Shown here: piece after piece, positions 7,113 through 15,650 of the stretch | Layout of the letters: every line of letters begins with the position of its first letter | Position numbering within the stretch: position 1 is the first letter of the stretch | NCBI GenBank assembly: GCA_036763105.1 | Contig: JBAIYS010000017.1 | Coordinates: 1 to 54,950, forward strand | Length of the DNA stretch: 54,950 bases | DNA from: Peptococcaceae bacterium 1198_IL3148 | Lineage (GTDB): Bacteria; Bacillota; Desulfotomaculia; Desulfotomaculales; Desulfohalotomaculaceae | Reading direction: 5' to 3' | Position numbers and translations under genes: made by a program | The notes under the pieces: model-generated | What the model was told of the DNA's origin: nothing | The model's input: the letters and a program-made list of their open reading frames with translations, nothing else | Databases searched by the model: none

Positions 7113-8606
7113 GTGGAAACCTTTGAAACCTATGATTATGATTTACAAACGGTGCAAGCGGCCAGAAATCTTGCCCGCCAGGCTAAAGTTGCCCAAGCTC
7201 AACTGGCAAAATTTAATGCCGAACAGATTGATAAAATCATTTGCAACATGGTGAAGGCAGCGGAGGAAAATGCTGTTTCACTGGCAAAATTGGCGGTGGA
7301 AGAAACTGGATTTGGTAAAGTAGAAGATAAAACCTTTAAAAATCAGTTTGCGTCCACAGAACTATATAAATTTATTAAACCAATGCAAACCATTGGCGTG
7401 ATCAAAGATGATCAAGTTAACAAAGTGGTGGAAATTGCCGAACCGGTGGGAGTTTTGATGGGAATTATTCCCTCAACCAACCCCACATCTACCGTAATAT
7501 ACAAATCCATTATCGCCATTAAATCTCGCAACGGCATTGTATTTTCACCACACCCTTCAGCGCTGAAATGTACGCTGGCAGCAGCCAGACTGATGAATGA
7601 TGCGGCAGTGGCTGCCGGAGCCCCGGCCAATATCATTGGCTGCATTTCAAAAGTTTCGATGAAGGCCACCAATGAACTGATGCATTGTGATGATGTGGAC
7701 ATGATTATCGCCACCGGCGGTACCGCCATGGTAAAGGCAGCGTACAGCGCAGGAAAACCAGCTTTGGGCGTGGGTCCCGGCAACGTACCTTGCTTTATAG
7801 AGAGAACTGCCGATATTTCAAAGGCCGTCAAAAACATTATCACCAGTAAAACCTTTGACAATGGCACCATCTGTGCATCGGAACAATCAGTTATTGTTGA
7901 AGAATGCATGCGGGATCAGGTTATGGAAGAGTTCAGACGCCAAGGTGGCTACTTTATGACACCAGCAGAAACAGAGCAAGTGGCTAAAAACCTGTTTGTG
8001 CGTGGCTATGCCATGAATGCAAAAATGGTTGGGCGTTCTGCGGAATATATTGCCAGCGCTGCCGGCATCTCTATTCCCGCTGGCACAAAAGTATTGTTGG
8101 GTGAACAACAGGGTGTTGGTGAAGGGTATCCGCTGTCCTATGAAAAGCTCACCACCGTGCTGGCTTTTTACACAGTAAAGGATTGGCAGGAAGCCTGTGA
8201 GCTGTCCATTAAATTATTGAATAATGGCGGGGTTGGCCACAGCCTTTCCATTCATACCCAAAACCATGAAATGGCCATGAAATTTGCTGAAAAACCAGTG
8301 TTTAGAATTTTGGTTAACACACCATCCACCCAAGGTGGTGTTGGGGTTAGCACCGGACTGGCACCGGCCTTTACACTGGGTTGCGGCACCTGGGGTGGCA
8401 GTGCAACATCCGATAACGTAACGCCGCTGCACTTGATTAATAAAAAGCGTGTGGCCTATGGAATCAAAGACTGCACTGAAAATACAGCTCCCTCTTATTC
8501 AGCCTGTGGGGCACAAAGCGGTAGTAACAATGCCATCAGTGATGATGAAATTATGAATGTTGTCAATGAAGTCATTGCGCTACTGAAACAAAGAGGTGAA
8601 AACTAA
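7113..8606 (+). CDS. CoA-acylating aldehyde dehydrogenase of the microcompartment
   Basis: Protein of 497 aa in the PduP/EutE/CutF family that oxidizes an aldehyde to acyl-CoA with NAD+ and CoA. It starts at GTG with a GGGAGGAA ribosome site. Visible features are the IIPSTNPTST substrate/cofactor loop near residue 119, ATGGTAMV near residue 200, and the catalytic Cys254 in GTICASEQ. After the catalytic domain a polar linker (about residues 455-472) leads to an amphipathic helix (DDEIMNVVNEVIALLKQRG), which looks like a C-terminal encapsulation peptide. The substrate would be acetaldehyde if the missing enzyme is choline lyase. PduL follows immediately. Confidence 0.94.
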   Translation: METFETYDYDLQTVQAARNLARQAKVAQAQLAKFNAEQIDKIICNMVKAAEENAVSLAKLAVEETGFGKVEDKTFKNQFASTELYKFIKPMQTIGVIKDDQVNKVVEIAEPVGVLMGIIPSTNPTSTVIYKSIIAIKSRNGIVFSPHPSALKCTLAAARLMNDAAVAAGAPANIIGCISKVSMKATNELMHCDDVDMIIATGGTAMVKAAYSAGKPALGVGPGNVPCFIERTADISKAVKNIITSKTFDNGTICASEQSVIVEECMRDQVMEEFRRQGGYFMTPAETEQVAKNLFVRGYAMNAKMVGRSAEYIASAAGISIPAGTKVLLGEQQGVGEGYPLSYEKLTTVLAFYTVKDWQEACELSIKLLNNGGVGHSLSIHTQNHEMAMKFAEKPVFRILVNTPSTQGGVGVSTGLAPAFTLGCGTWGGSATSDNVTPLHLINKKRVAYGIKDCTENTAPSYSACGAQSGSNNAISDDEIMNVVNEVIALLKQRGEN

Positions 8607-8607
8607 A

Positions 8608-9249
8608 GTGGGAAAATACGACGCTTTAGCAGCACTTCTGCTGGAAGCACTCCAAGAAGGGGGGAATTTAAAAAAGGACGACAATTCCATACCCGTGGGC
8701 ATATCTAACCGTCATATTCATCTTTCCCAAACAGATTTGGACACGCTGTTTGGCCCGGGATACCAACTAACAAAAATTAAAGATCTGTCTCAACCGATGC
8801 AATATGCCTGTAAAGAAACGCTGACCATATGCGGCCCTAAAGGTGCCATTGAAAAAGTTCGCATCCTAGGACCGGTGAGAAGCGAAACTCAAGTAGAAAT
8901 ACTTAAGGCAGATTGTTTCAAACTTGGTATCATCGCGCCGGTGAAAATGTCCGGGGATCTGCAAGGAACTCCAGGAATCACCATCATTGGCCCCAAAGGA
9001 AGCATCTTGCTATCCAAAGGCGTTATTATTGCGCAACGGCACATCCACATGACACTGGAAGATGCCAAACGCTTAGGTGTAACCGATGGAGAACTGGTAA
9101 ATATCCAAATAGACGGACTTCGGGGAGGAACTTACTCGAATGTCGTCATCAGAGCCAACAACACTTCGGCTCTGGAATGTCATATCGATACAGAAGAAGC
9201 AAATGCTTTTAATATCTCAGCAAATTCAAAAATAAAGATAGTAAAATAA
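8608..9249 (+). CDS. pduL: PduL phosphotransacylase
   Basis: Protein of 213 aa that converts acyl-CoA to acyl-phosphate, recycling CoA inside the shell. I place the start at GTG 8608, eight bases after the AGAGGTGA ribosome site; GTG 8596 is also in frame but overlaps that site. Two PTAC beta-barrel domains each carry the metal-binding His motif, NRHIHLS near residue 33 and QRHIHM near residue 143. The N-terminal helix YDALAALLLEALQEGG followed by a polar linker is a likely encapsulation peptide. It lies directly after the aldehyde dehydrogenase gene. Confidence 0.94.
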   Translation: MGKYDALAALLLEALQEGGNLKKDDNSIPVGISNRHIHLSQTDLDTLFGPGYQLTKIKDLSQPMQYACKETLTICGPKGAIEKVRILGPVRSETQVEILKADCFKLGIIAPVKMSGDLQGTPGITIIGPKGSILLSKGVIIAQRHIHMTLEDAKRLGVTDGELVNIQIDGLRGGTYSNVVIRANNTSALECHIDTEEANAFNISANSKIKIVK

Positions 9250-9269
9250 AACACTAGGAGGAAACAAAA

Positions 9270-9557
9270 ATGAGTAAATCAGAAGCTTTAGGATTAATTG
9301 AAACCAAAGGTTTAGTAGGAGCAATTGAAGCAGCAGATGCTATGGTTAAAGCTGCTAACGTTTCACTTATCGGTAAAGAACATGTTGGTGGTGGTTTAGT
9401 AACTGTTATGGTAAGAGGCGATGTTGGTGCTGTTAAGGCGGCAACTGATGCAGGCGCTGCTGCTGCGCAGCGAGTTGGCGAACTGATCTCTGTTCATGTA
9501 ATTCCACGTCCACACACCGACGTAGAATTGATCCTGCCTACAGTTAAAGAAGCGTAA
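9270..9557 (+). CDS. pduA: PduA/EutM-type major BMC-H shell protein
   Basis: Protein of 95 aa consisting of one canonical BMC-H domain: [19 protein letters not shown] at the start, pore loop HVGGGL near residue 37, and [14 protein letters not shown] near residue 48. It is the last gene of the operon, has a strong GGAGGAAA ribosome site, and uses more GTT/GCT/GGT-type codons than its neighbours. All of this fits an abundantly made facet protein. A strong terminator follows 24 bases later. Confidence 0.96.
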   Translation: MSKSEALGLIETKGLVGAIEAADAMVKAANVSLIGKEHVGGGLVTVMVRGDVGAVKAATDAGAAAAQRVGELISVHVIPRPHTDVELILPTVKEA

Positions 9558-9580
9558 TAACTAATTAGACAAGCTATACC

Positions 9581-9620
9581 AAAAAGGGGCTACTCAATAA
9601 TATTGAGTAGCCTCTTTTTT
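9581..9620 (+). terminator. Rho-independent terminator of the microcompartment operon
   Basis: A long hairpin with arms GGGGCTACTCAATA and TATTGAGTAGCCTC meeting at its centre, followed by a run of six T. It begins 24 bases after the last shell gene and separates the operon from the ddh gene. Confidence 0.93.
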
Positions 9621-9711
9621 AATCTCTATTTTTGTGCAACCTTAAATGGTCATGTTATAATAGCAGTAATTTATGGAAATGAACTATTTTAAATACATAA
9701 CGGAGGTTAAA

Positions 9712-10701
9712 ATGGACAACAAAATTAGAGTGGGCATAGTGGGCTACGGTAACCTTGGTAAGGGAGTTAAATCAGCTATTAAACAGAACCCAGATATGGA
9801 ATTGGTGGCCATTTTCACCAGAAGGCCGGTGACCGCCATTGAAATTGCGGAAAATGTTAAGGTAGTAAACACCGACACCGTTAAAGACTATATTAATGAT
9901 ATTGATGTGATGATCCTCTGTGGTGGTTCCGCCACCGACTTGCCCCAACAGGGTCCGTACTTTGCTAAAATGTTTAACACGGTGGATAGCTTTGATACCC
10001 ATGCTAAAATCCCAGAATACTTTGACGCTGTACACCAAGCGGCCCAAGAAAGTGGTAAAACCAGTGCCATTTCCATTGGTTGGGATCCGGGATTGTTTTC
10101 AATGAACCGGCTGTTGGCCGGGGCAGTGATGCCAGCGGGCCAAGACTATACCTTCTGGGGGCCAGGGGTTAGCCAAGGTCATTCCGATGCCATTAGAAGA
10201 ATACCGGGGGTTAAGGGTGCAGTACAGTACACCATTCCGGTGACCGAAGTTATAGAAGCAATTAGAAACGGCGACACCCCGCAATTAACTGCCCGGCAAA
10301 AACACATTCGGGATTGCTATGTGGTGGCCGAAGAGGGGGCCGATAAGGGGCAAATTGAGGAACAAATTAAAAACATGCCCAACTACTTTGCGGATTATGA
10401 CACCAAGGTAACTTTTATCACCGAAGAAGAACTGCAGCAGCAACACTCTAAAATGCCCCACGGAGGTTTTGTGATCCGCAGTGGCCAGACCGGAGATAAT
10501 GGAGAAAACCAACACATAATGGAATTCTCTTTAAAATTGGCCAGCAATCCTCAGTTTACAGGCAGTGTGCTGGTTGCTTTCGCCCGGGCGGTATATCGCC
10601 TTAATCGTGAAGGGCAAATTGGGGCCAAAACAGTATTTGATATTCCCTTGGGCTATTTATCAAGCAAAACGCCCCAAGACTTACGGCGTTACTTACTCTA
10701 G
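9712..10701 (+). CDS. ddh: meso-Diaminopimelate D-dehydrogenase
   Basis: Protein of 329 aa. Ddh makes meso-diaminopimelate from tetrahydrodipicolinate, ammonia and NADPH in one step, feeding lysine and peptidoglycan synthesis. The N-terminal Rossmann motif is VGIVGYGNLGKGV. Downstream, ISIGWDPGLFSMNRLL, WGPGVSQGHSDAIRRIPGV and MPHGGFVIRSG are characteristic Ddh segments. The ATG at 9712 has the ribosome site CGGAGG at the right distance; an upstream in-frame ATG at 9673 lacks one. It stands alone after the microcompartment terminator. Confidence 0.95.
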   Translation: MDNKIRVGIVGYGNLGKGVKSAIKQNPDMELVAIFTRRPVTAIEIAENVKVVNTDTVKDYINDIDVMILCGGSATDLPQQGPYFAKMFNTVDSFDTHAKIPEYFDAVHQAAQESGKTSAISIGWDPGLFSMNRLLAGAVMPAGQDYTFWGPGVSQGHSDAIRRIPGVKGAVQYTIPVTEVIEAIRNGDTPQLTARQKHIRDCYVVAEEGADKGQIEEQIKNMPNYFADYDTKVTFITEEELQQQHSKMPHGGFVIRSGQTGDNGENQHIMEFSLKLASNPQFTGSVLVAFARAVYRLNREGQIGAKTVFDIPLGYLSSKTPQDLRRYLL

Positions 10702-10724
10702 CACAAGGGGTATGGAGGTTATAT

Positions 10725-10883
10725 ATGTCAGTAGCTAATGTAATAGATTTTTTTAATCAGTAGCAAAGGCCAGTGGAGATATTAACCTTTGAAGATACTA
10801 GCACGGTGGCAAAAGCAGCAGCATCCTTGGGGGTGACCGAATGCGACGAAATGATGCGCAGGTTTCCACGCCTGCCCCGATAA
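10725..10883 (+). pseudogene. Remnant of a YbaK/ProX-type aminoacyl-tRNA deacylase gene
   Basis: A good ribosome site (TGGAGG) and ATG are followed by MSVANVIDFFNQ, an in-frame TAG at 10761, then QRPVEILTFEDTSTVAKAAASLGV in the same frame, ending at TAA 10881. The pattern of an N-terminal helix, then VEILTFEDTS, then an AAxxLGV helix matches the start of YbaK/EbsC-type deacylases, which clear mischarged tRNA. The remaining roughly 110 residues are absent. This is probably a decayed gene truncated by deletion against the converging rsuA gene. Family assignment rests on a short stretch only. Confidence 0.6.
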
Positions 10884-10913
10884 CATTCAAAGGTTATGGT
10901 GAACTCAGCGCTA

Positions 10914-11651
10914 CTATATGTCGTTCGCTGCCTGCAGCCGGCGGATTTCTTCTGGGGTTAGCTCCCGATAAGCACCCAGGGCCAGTGTCTGGTCCAACAC
11001 CAATGAACCCATGGATATGCGCTTTAAATATGTAACTTTTTTGTTCACCGATTGAAACATCCGCTTTACCTGATGAAATTTTCCTTCATATATAGTAAGC
11101 TCAATTTCTGATTTGGGCCCTGAGGAAATAATTTTTAACTCAGCGGGCAACGTGCGGTAACCATCGTCTAAAGTTACGCCCTGAGCAAAGGCTTTGACAT
11201 CGGCAGCGGTAACTAAGCCATCTATCACCGCATAATAGGTTTTGGGCACCTGCTTTTTGGGTGATAGCAGTTGATGGGCCAGTTGGCCGTCGTTGGTTAA
11301 TAGCAGCAGGCCTTCGGTATCTTTATCTAACCTGCCCACCGGGAAGGGACGAAAACAGTGGTATTCGGCAGGCAGCAGATCCACAACCACTTGGGCCAAT
11401 TCATCTTCGGTGGCAGATAAAACCCCTTGGGGTTTGTTTAACATTATATAAATATATTGGCGGTAAATAATTTGCTTGCCATTTACCATCAACAAATCCT
11501 GATGGGGTAAAATGTGCATTCCGGGGTCGCTGGCAATTTTGCCATTGACGGTGACCTTCTTTTCCTTGATTAGCTTTTTAATCTCTTTGCGGGTGCCTAA
11601 ACCCATATGGGCTAAAGTTTTATCTAACCGTTGTCCACTGTTATTAGACAT
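10914..11651 (-). CDS. rsuA: RsuA/RluB-family rRNA pseudouridine synthase
   Basis: Protein of 245 aa. It has an N-terminal S4 RNA-binding domain (RLDKTLAHMGLGTRKEIKKLI) and a catalytic domain with GRLDKDTEGLLLLTNDG, which contains the catalytic Asp, then KTYYAVIDG and EGKFHQVKRMF. These place it in the RsuA family that modifies small or large subunit rRNA. I chose the ATG at 11651 because the protein then begins directly before the S4 domain; the upstream ATG at 11693 has no ribosome site. It converges on ddh. Confidence 0.9.
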   Translation of the reverse strand: MSNNSGQRLDKTLAHMGLGTRKEIKKLIKEKKVTVNGKIASDPGMHILPHQDLLMVNGKQIIYRQYIYIMLNKPQGVLSATEDELAQVVVDLLPAEYHCFRPFPVGRLDKDTEGLLLLTNDGQLAHQLLSPKKQVPKTYYAVIDGLVTAADVKAFAQGVTLDDGYRTLPAELKIISSGPKSEIELTIYEGKFHQVKRMFQSVNKKVTYLKRISMGSLVLDQTLALGAYRELTPEEIRRLQAANDI

Positions 11652-11776
11652 TAATCTCAACCTTTCGTCACTTTCATCTACCACTTGTTGCATTATATAG
11701 CAACGGTAAATTATAGTCCAGCAATAGAGGTGCTGTATTTAGGTAAAGGTAACTGTATACAATAGGTAAAATATAA

Positions 11777-11805
11777 TGACAGTTATATTACAGTTGTGGT
11801 ATAAT
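11777..11805 (+). promoter_or_regulatory. Candidate sigma-A promoter of the TRAP operon leader
   Basis: TGACAG (11777) and TATAAT (11800) are separated by 17 bases. Transcription would start near 11812, about 30 bases before the hairpin at 11842. The -35 box is only moderately good. Confidence 0.5.
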
Positions 11806-11841
11806 TATTAACATATTTAAATAATTGCTTACTGGCAAAGG

Positions 11842-11885
11842 GGCCGATACCGCGATTCTATGTACATAGTGTCGCGCTATTGGTC
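11842..11885 (+). terminator. Imperfect 44-bp palindrome with T tail; attenuator or terminator
   Basis: Nearly the whole 44 bases fold on themselves about a TGTACA centre, with two mismatches and a few G-T pairs. TCTTTTTATTTT follows. No gene ends just upstream on the plus strand, so it would act on a transcript begun at 11812. This is the layout of a leader attenuator or a short stable RNA. Confidence 0.6.
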
Positions 11886-12140
11886 TTTTTATTTTCAGTG
11901 TGTTTATGGCACCGGATATTGTTTTGTTTACATTAAATGTTACGAAAATTTAATAAGATTTTTGCAGGAATTTTGAACACTTTTATAAAATATATATAAA
12001 TTGTGTCAACATATCAACACCTTGTGTCTAACTGGTTAATTAGTAAAGCTTGAATAAAGAAAATATTAAAAAAAGGGAGGTTGTTGAAACACTTACTAAT
12101 ACAAAAATAACTTATAAATATTAATTAAGGGGGAAAAGTC

Positions 12141-13115
12141 ATGTTTAGGTTTAAAAAGCGTGGAATGTTACTGCTGATGGCGGTGGCCATGTTGGCAGTG
12201 CTAATTACAGGTTGTGGATCTTCAGATTCAGAAAACGCAGCAGCGGACAAAAAGTTTATAAATATTGCCACTGGTGGTACCGCTGGTGTTTACTACCCAT
12301 TGGGCGGAGCAATTGCTGGGGTTTTAAATGAAAACATTTCCGGTGTTAGCGCCACTGCCCAATCCACAGGCGCCTCTGTGGCTAACGTCAACATGTTAAA
12401 TGACGGCAGTGTGCAAATGGCCTTTGTACAGAACGATATTGCTTACTACGCTGTTAACGGAACAGAAATGTTTGCAGACAATAAAGTGGCGGACCTACAG
12501 GCCATTGCCACCATCTATCCAGAAACTGTGCAAATTGTTACCCTTAAAAGTACCGGTATTAACAGTATTGAAGACTTAAAAGGTAAAAAGGTAGCTGTTG
12601 GTGCTGCCGGTAGTAGTGTGGTATCCAACTCAGAGCAAGTTTTAGGTGCCTATGGCATGAGCTTTGATGACATTGATGAGCAATTCTTATCATTCTCTGA
12701 GGCAGCAAATGGCTTAAAGGACGGTAATATTGATGCCGCTTTCCTATCCGCTGGTTTTCCAACATCAGCTATCCAAGACATTGCAGCCCAACACGATATT
12801 GTGATGCTATCACTGGATGAAGATAAGGTAGCAAAGTTACAAGAGAACTATTCTTACTATACACCAATGACCATTCCAGCCGGAACCTATCCCGGTCAAA
12901 CTGAAGATGTGAATGCCGTAAGTATTATGGCAATGTTGGTGGTTAAGGCAGATATGGCTGAGCAAGATGCCTACGACATCACCAAGGCAATTTTCGACAA
13001 CATCGATAAAGTGAAAGCAGCCCATAGCGTGGGTCAGTATATCTCTAAGGAATCAGCTAAAGAGGGCATCTCCATCCCAATGCATCCAGGGGCAGAAAAA
13101 TACTTTAACGAATAG
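12141..13115 (+). CDS. TAXI-family TRAP transporter solute-binding lipoprotein
   Basis: Protein of 324 aa. The signal peptide ends in a lipobox LITGC with Cys25 as the lipidated residue. The mature part begins with INIATGGTAGVYYPLGGAIA, the hallmark of TAXI (TRAP-associated extracytoplasmic immunogenic) receptors, and continues with QNDIAYYAVNGTEMF and VGAAGSSV. It captures a small anionic substrate, often glutamate or a dicarboxylate in this family, and delivers it to the fused permease downstream. The ribosome site is AAGGGGGA. The substrate cannot be read from the sequence. Confidence 0.95.
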   Translation: MFRFKKRGMLLLMAVAMLAVLITGCGSSDSENAAADKKFINIATGGTAGVYYPLGGAIAGVLNENISGVSATAQSTGASVANVNMLNDGSVQMAFVQNDIAYYAVNGTEMFADNKVADLQAIATIYPETVQIVTLKSTGINSIEDLKGKKVAVGAAGSSVVSNSEQVLGAYGMSFDDIDEQFLSFSEAANGLKDGNIDAAFLSAGFPTSAIQDIAAQHDIVMLSLDEDKVAKLQENYSYYTPMTIPAGTYPGQTEDVNAVSIMAMLVVKADMAEQDAYDITKAIFDNIDKVKAAHSVGQYISKESAKEGISIPMHPGAEKYFNE

Positions 13116-13117
13116 TT

Positions 13118-13642
13118 GTGATCAATATGCCAGCATTATACCGGCAACGGATTAAGTTAGGATTAGCAATAATAATGTTAGCAGCAATACTGGCTATGTT
13201 TTTGGTGCCAATTCCAACGCTGTTGGTAGGCGAACAAAATGAAGATGAACCTGTATTGGCAATCCCCATGGTGTGGGATAAGACATTTTACTTAGAATTT
13301 ACCCATTCAGTATTAAAAACACCGGTGCAAGAATATTTTATTCTTGCGCCGGATAATACGTTATTACTGACCTCAACCACTTATAAGTCATTGGGCGTAG
13401 GCTTGCCCTTTTTGCCCGAAGAGGGTGAGCTGGAAAACAAAGATGGTTTATTTGTACTTAAAGGGTTAAATAGAAAGTTTAATACAATTAACCAAGCTTT
13501 CAATCCCATAACTAAACAGGCACTGGTTTACCGAGGAAAGCAGTATTATTACCAAGACTATTTTAAAACAGGTGCATTGGTAAGGGTGCAGATGACACAA
13601 TATACTCCAGTAAAATTAATACGGCAAAATATATTGCAGTGA
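13118..13642 (+). CDS. DUF1850 protein of TAXI-TRAP operon
   Basis: Protein of 174 aa with an N-terminal membrane anchor (about residues 12-32), then a beta-rich outside domain containing FYLEFTHSVLKTPVQEYF and TYKSLGVGLPF. These match DUF1850 proteins, which regularly sit between TAXI receptors and fused TRAP permeases. Its role is unknown. Start is either GTG 13118 or ATG 13127. It begins two bases after the receptor gene and ends eight bases before the permease. Confidence 0.85.
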   Translation: MINMPALYRQRIKLGLAIIMLAAILAMFLVPIPTLLVGEQNEDEPVLAIPMVWDKTFYLEFTHSVLKTPVQEYFILAPDNTLLLTSTTYKSLGVGLPFLPEEGELENKDGLFVLKGLNRKFNTINQAFNPITKQALVYRGKQYYYQDYFKTGALVRVQMTQYTPVKLIRQNILQ

Positions 13643-13650
13643 GGAGGTAA

Positions 13651-15609
13651 ATGTTGACTAATCAAAACATTAAAAAAGACGACGAACTAAATATGCAAGA
13701 GTTTATGGCCAAGTATGACCGGGAATCTGATTATAGAAAATACACGGGCGGTTGGAAATTATTTGTGGCTTTAATAGCCATATCCTTTTCATTATTTCAG
13801 CTTTACACCGCCACCTTCGGTGTGCTGGATGCTCAACTGCAGCGTGCTGCCCACCTTTCCTTTGGTATGGCACTGGTATACCTGCTGTACCCAGCTAGAA
13901 AAAGTTGGTCCCGGGGCAAACTACATTGGCTGGATGGTATCTTAGCAATAGTAGCGACAGCCATGCCTCTTTATATTATTATTAACTACCAAGAACTGGT
14001 CATGAGGGCTGGAATGTTGACCAGCACAGACATGGTGGTGGGTGCTATTGGTATTTTACTGGTAATGGAAGCAGCTCGCCGCGTGGTGGGATGGCCCATT
14101 GTCATTGTGGCCAGTGCCTTTATAGCATATGCCTATGCCGGTCCTATGGTTCCGGGTTCTATGGCTCACCAAGGGGTTAACACTAAACAACTGGTGGGAC
14201 ACCTGTACTTTACCACAGAGGGTATTTTTGGTATTCCTCTGGGGGTTTCCTCCACCTTTATTTTCTTGTTTATTTTGTTTGGCGCCTACCTGGAAAAAAC
14301 TGGCCTGGGAAAATTCTTTATTGATGTGGCTAACGCTGTGGCTGGTTGGGCCCGGGGTGGTCCCGCTAAGGTGGCAGTATTGTCCAGTGGTTGTATGGGT
14401 ACAGTTTCTGGTAGTTCGGTGGGTAACGTTGCCGGCACCGGTAGCTTTACCATTCCCATGATGAAAAAACTGGGTTACAAGCCAGAGTTTGCTGGAGCGG
14501 TGGAGGCCACAGCATCCACCGGGGGTCAACTAATGCCACCAATTATGGGGGCGGCAGCCTTTTTAATGGCTGAATTTATCGGTACTCCTTATATAAATAT
14601 TGTTAAAGCAGCAGCTATTCCAGCATTACTGTATTTTACTGGGGTCTGGATTGGTGTGCACTTGGAGGCCAAGAAAAATGGCTTAGAAGGCATGTCCCGG
14701 GATCAGTTGCCCAAAGTAGGTAAAATATTGGTTGAACGGGGACACTTGGCGATACCACTAGTAGCGATTATTTATTTATTGGTATCTGGCTTTACGCCAA
14801 TGCGGGCGGCATTATGGGCCATTGGGCTTTCTATTGTGTGTGCTATGTTGCGTAAAGATACAAGAATGTCTTTAAAAGATGTGATTGAAGGTCTAGAGAA
14901 TGGTGCTCGGTCCGCCTTGGGGGTTTTAGTGGCCTGTGCCACCGCCGGGATAATTATTGGTGTAGTTACAAAAACTGGTCTTGGCTTAACCCTTGGCACC
15001 ACACTGATTAATTTGGCCCAAGGGCAATTATTGCCTACACTGTTCTTTACCATGTTAACATCGCTGGTTCTGGGTATGGGTGTGCCAACAACGGCTAACT
15101 ATGTAATTACTTCGACCATTGCCGCACCTGCTATCGTTGAACTTGGCGTACCTGTTTTGGCAGCCCACATGTTTACCTTCTACTTTGGCATCATTGCTGA
15201 CATTACCCCGCCGGTTTGTTTGGCAGCCTTTGCCGGTGCTGGTATTGCTAAGGCTGACCCGATGAAAACCGGTGTCAATGCATTTAAACTGGCCATAGCA
15301 GCCTTTTTGGTGCCGTATATCTTTGTTATGTCGCCGGCACTATTAATGATAGACACCACAATACCCCAGGTTCTATGGATTGTGACAACCTCTATCATTG
15401 GTATGATCGGAATTGCGGCAGCCGTATCCGGTTACCTTAACACCCATGCTGGTTGGCTAGAAAGAATTATGTTCTTTGTTGGTGGTTTACTCATGGTCCA
15501 CCCCGAACTTAATACTGATATAATTGGTTTCGCACTGCTGATTGGAGCCTTCATTATTCAAGTAATCAAGGTTAAAAAGGAAAAGAATCAACCCACTATG
15601 GCAAGTTAA
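13651..15609 (+). CDS. Fused 4TM/12TM TRAP transporter permease
   Basis: Protein of 652 aa with about 16-18 hydrophobic segments. The small and large TRAP membrane subunits are fused in one chain, as is usual for TAXI systems. Diagnostic segments are GCMGTVSGSSVGNVAGTGSF near residue 248, TASTGGQLMPPIMGAAAFLM near residue 288, and a DITPPVCLAAFAGAGIAK stretch near residue 515. It is driven by a sodium or proton gradient and works with the receptor encoded two genes upstream. The ribosome site GAGGAGGT is strong. A terminator follows. Confidence 0.95.
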   Translation: MLTNQNIKKDDELNMQEFMAKYDRESDYRKYTGGWKLFVALIAISFSLFQLYTATFGVLDAQLQRAAHLSFGMALVYLLYPARKSWSRGKLHWLDGILAIVATAMPLYIIINYQELVMRAGMLTSTDMVVGAIGILLVMEAARRVVGWPIVIVASAFIAYAYAGPMVPGSMAHQGVNTKQLVGHLYFTTEGIFGIPLGVSSTFIFLFILFGAYLEKTGLGKFFIDVANAVAGWARGGPAKVAVLSSGCMGTVSGSSVGNVAGTGSFTIPMMKKLGYKPEFAGAVEATASTGGQLMPPIMGAAAFLMAEFIGTPYINIVKAAAIPALLYFTGVWIGVHLEAKKNGLEGMSRDQLPKVGKILVERGHLAIPLVAIIYLLVSGFTPMRAALWAIGLSIVCAMLRKDTRMSLKDVIEGLENGARSALGVLVACATAGIIIGVVTKTGLGLTLGTTLINLAQGQLLPTLFFTMLTSLVLGMGVPTTANYVITSTIAAPAIVELGVPVLAAHMFTFYFGIIADITPPVCLAAFAGAGIAKADPMKTGVNAFKLAIAAFLVPYIFVMSPALLMIDTTIPQVLWIVTTSIIGMIGIAAAVSGYLNTHAGWLERIMFFVGGLLMVHPELNTDIIGFALLIGAFIIQVIKVKKEKNQPTMAS

Positions 15610-15620
15610 TTTTAAAGCAG

Positions 15621-15650
15621 TAATTAGGGCGCAAATTGCGCCCTAATTTT
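15621..15650 (+). terminator. Terminator of the TRAP operon
   Basis: Hairpin TTAGGGCGCAA/TTGCGCCCTAA followed by TTTT, 12 bases after the permease stop. It also lies at the end of the converging gene at 15649. Confidence 0.85.

Larger units (their letters stand above)
11652..12140. other. Long intergenic leader before the TRAP operon
   Basis: About 490 bases without a credible gene. It contains the rsuA start region on the minus strand, a candidate promoter at 11777-11805, a large hairpin with a T tail at 11842-11885, an AT-rich stretch around 11940-12000, and the 16-base motif at 12029-12044 that recurs before dsrB. The length and the hairpin suggest a regulated 5' leader. Confidence 0.6.

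Noticed and set aside
9673-9711. Longer N-terminus for diaminopimelate dehydrogenase
   Set aside because: The upstream ATG has no ribosome site, while CGGAGG stands right before ATG 9712, which gives the family start.
14056-14529. Open minus-strand frame of 157 codons
   Set aside because: Antisense to the TRAP permease; His/Thr-rich shadow composition.
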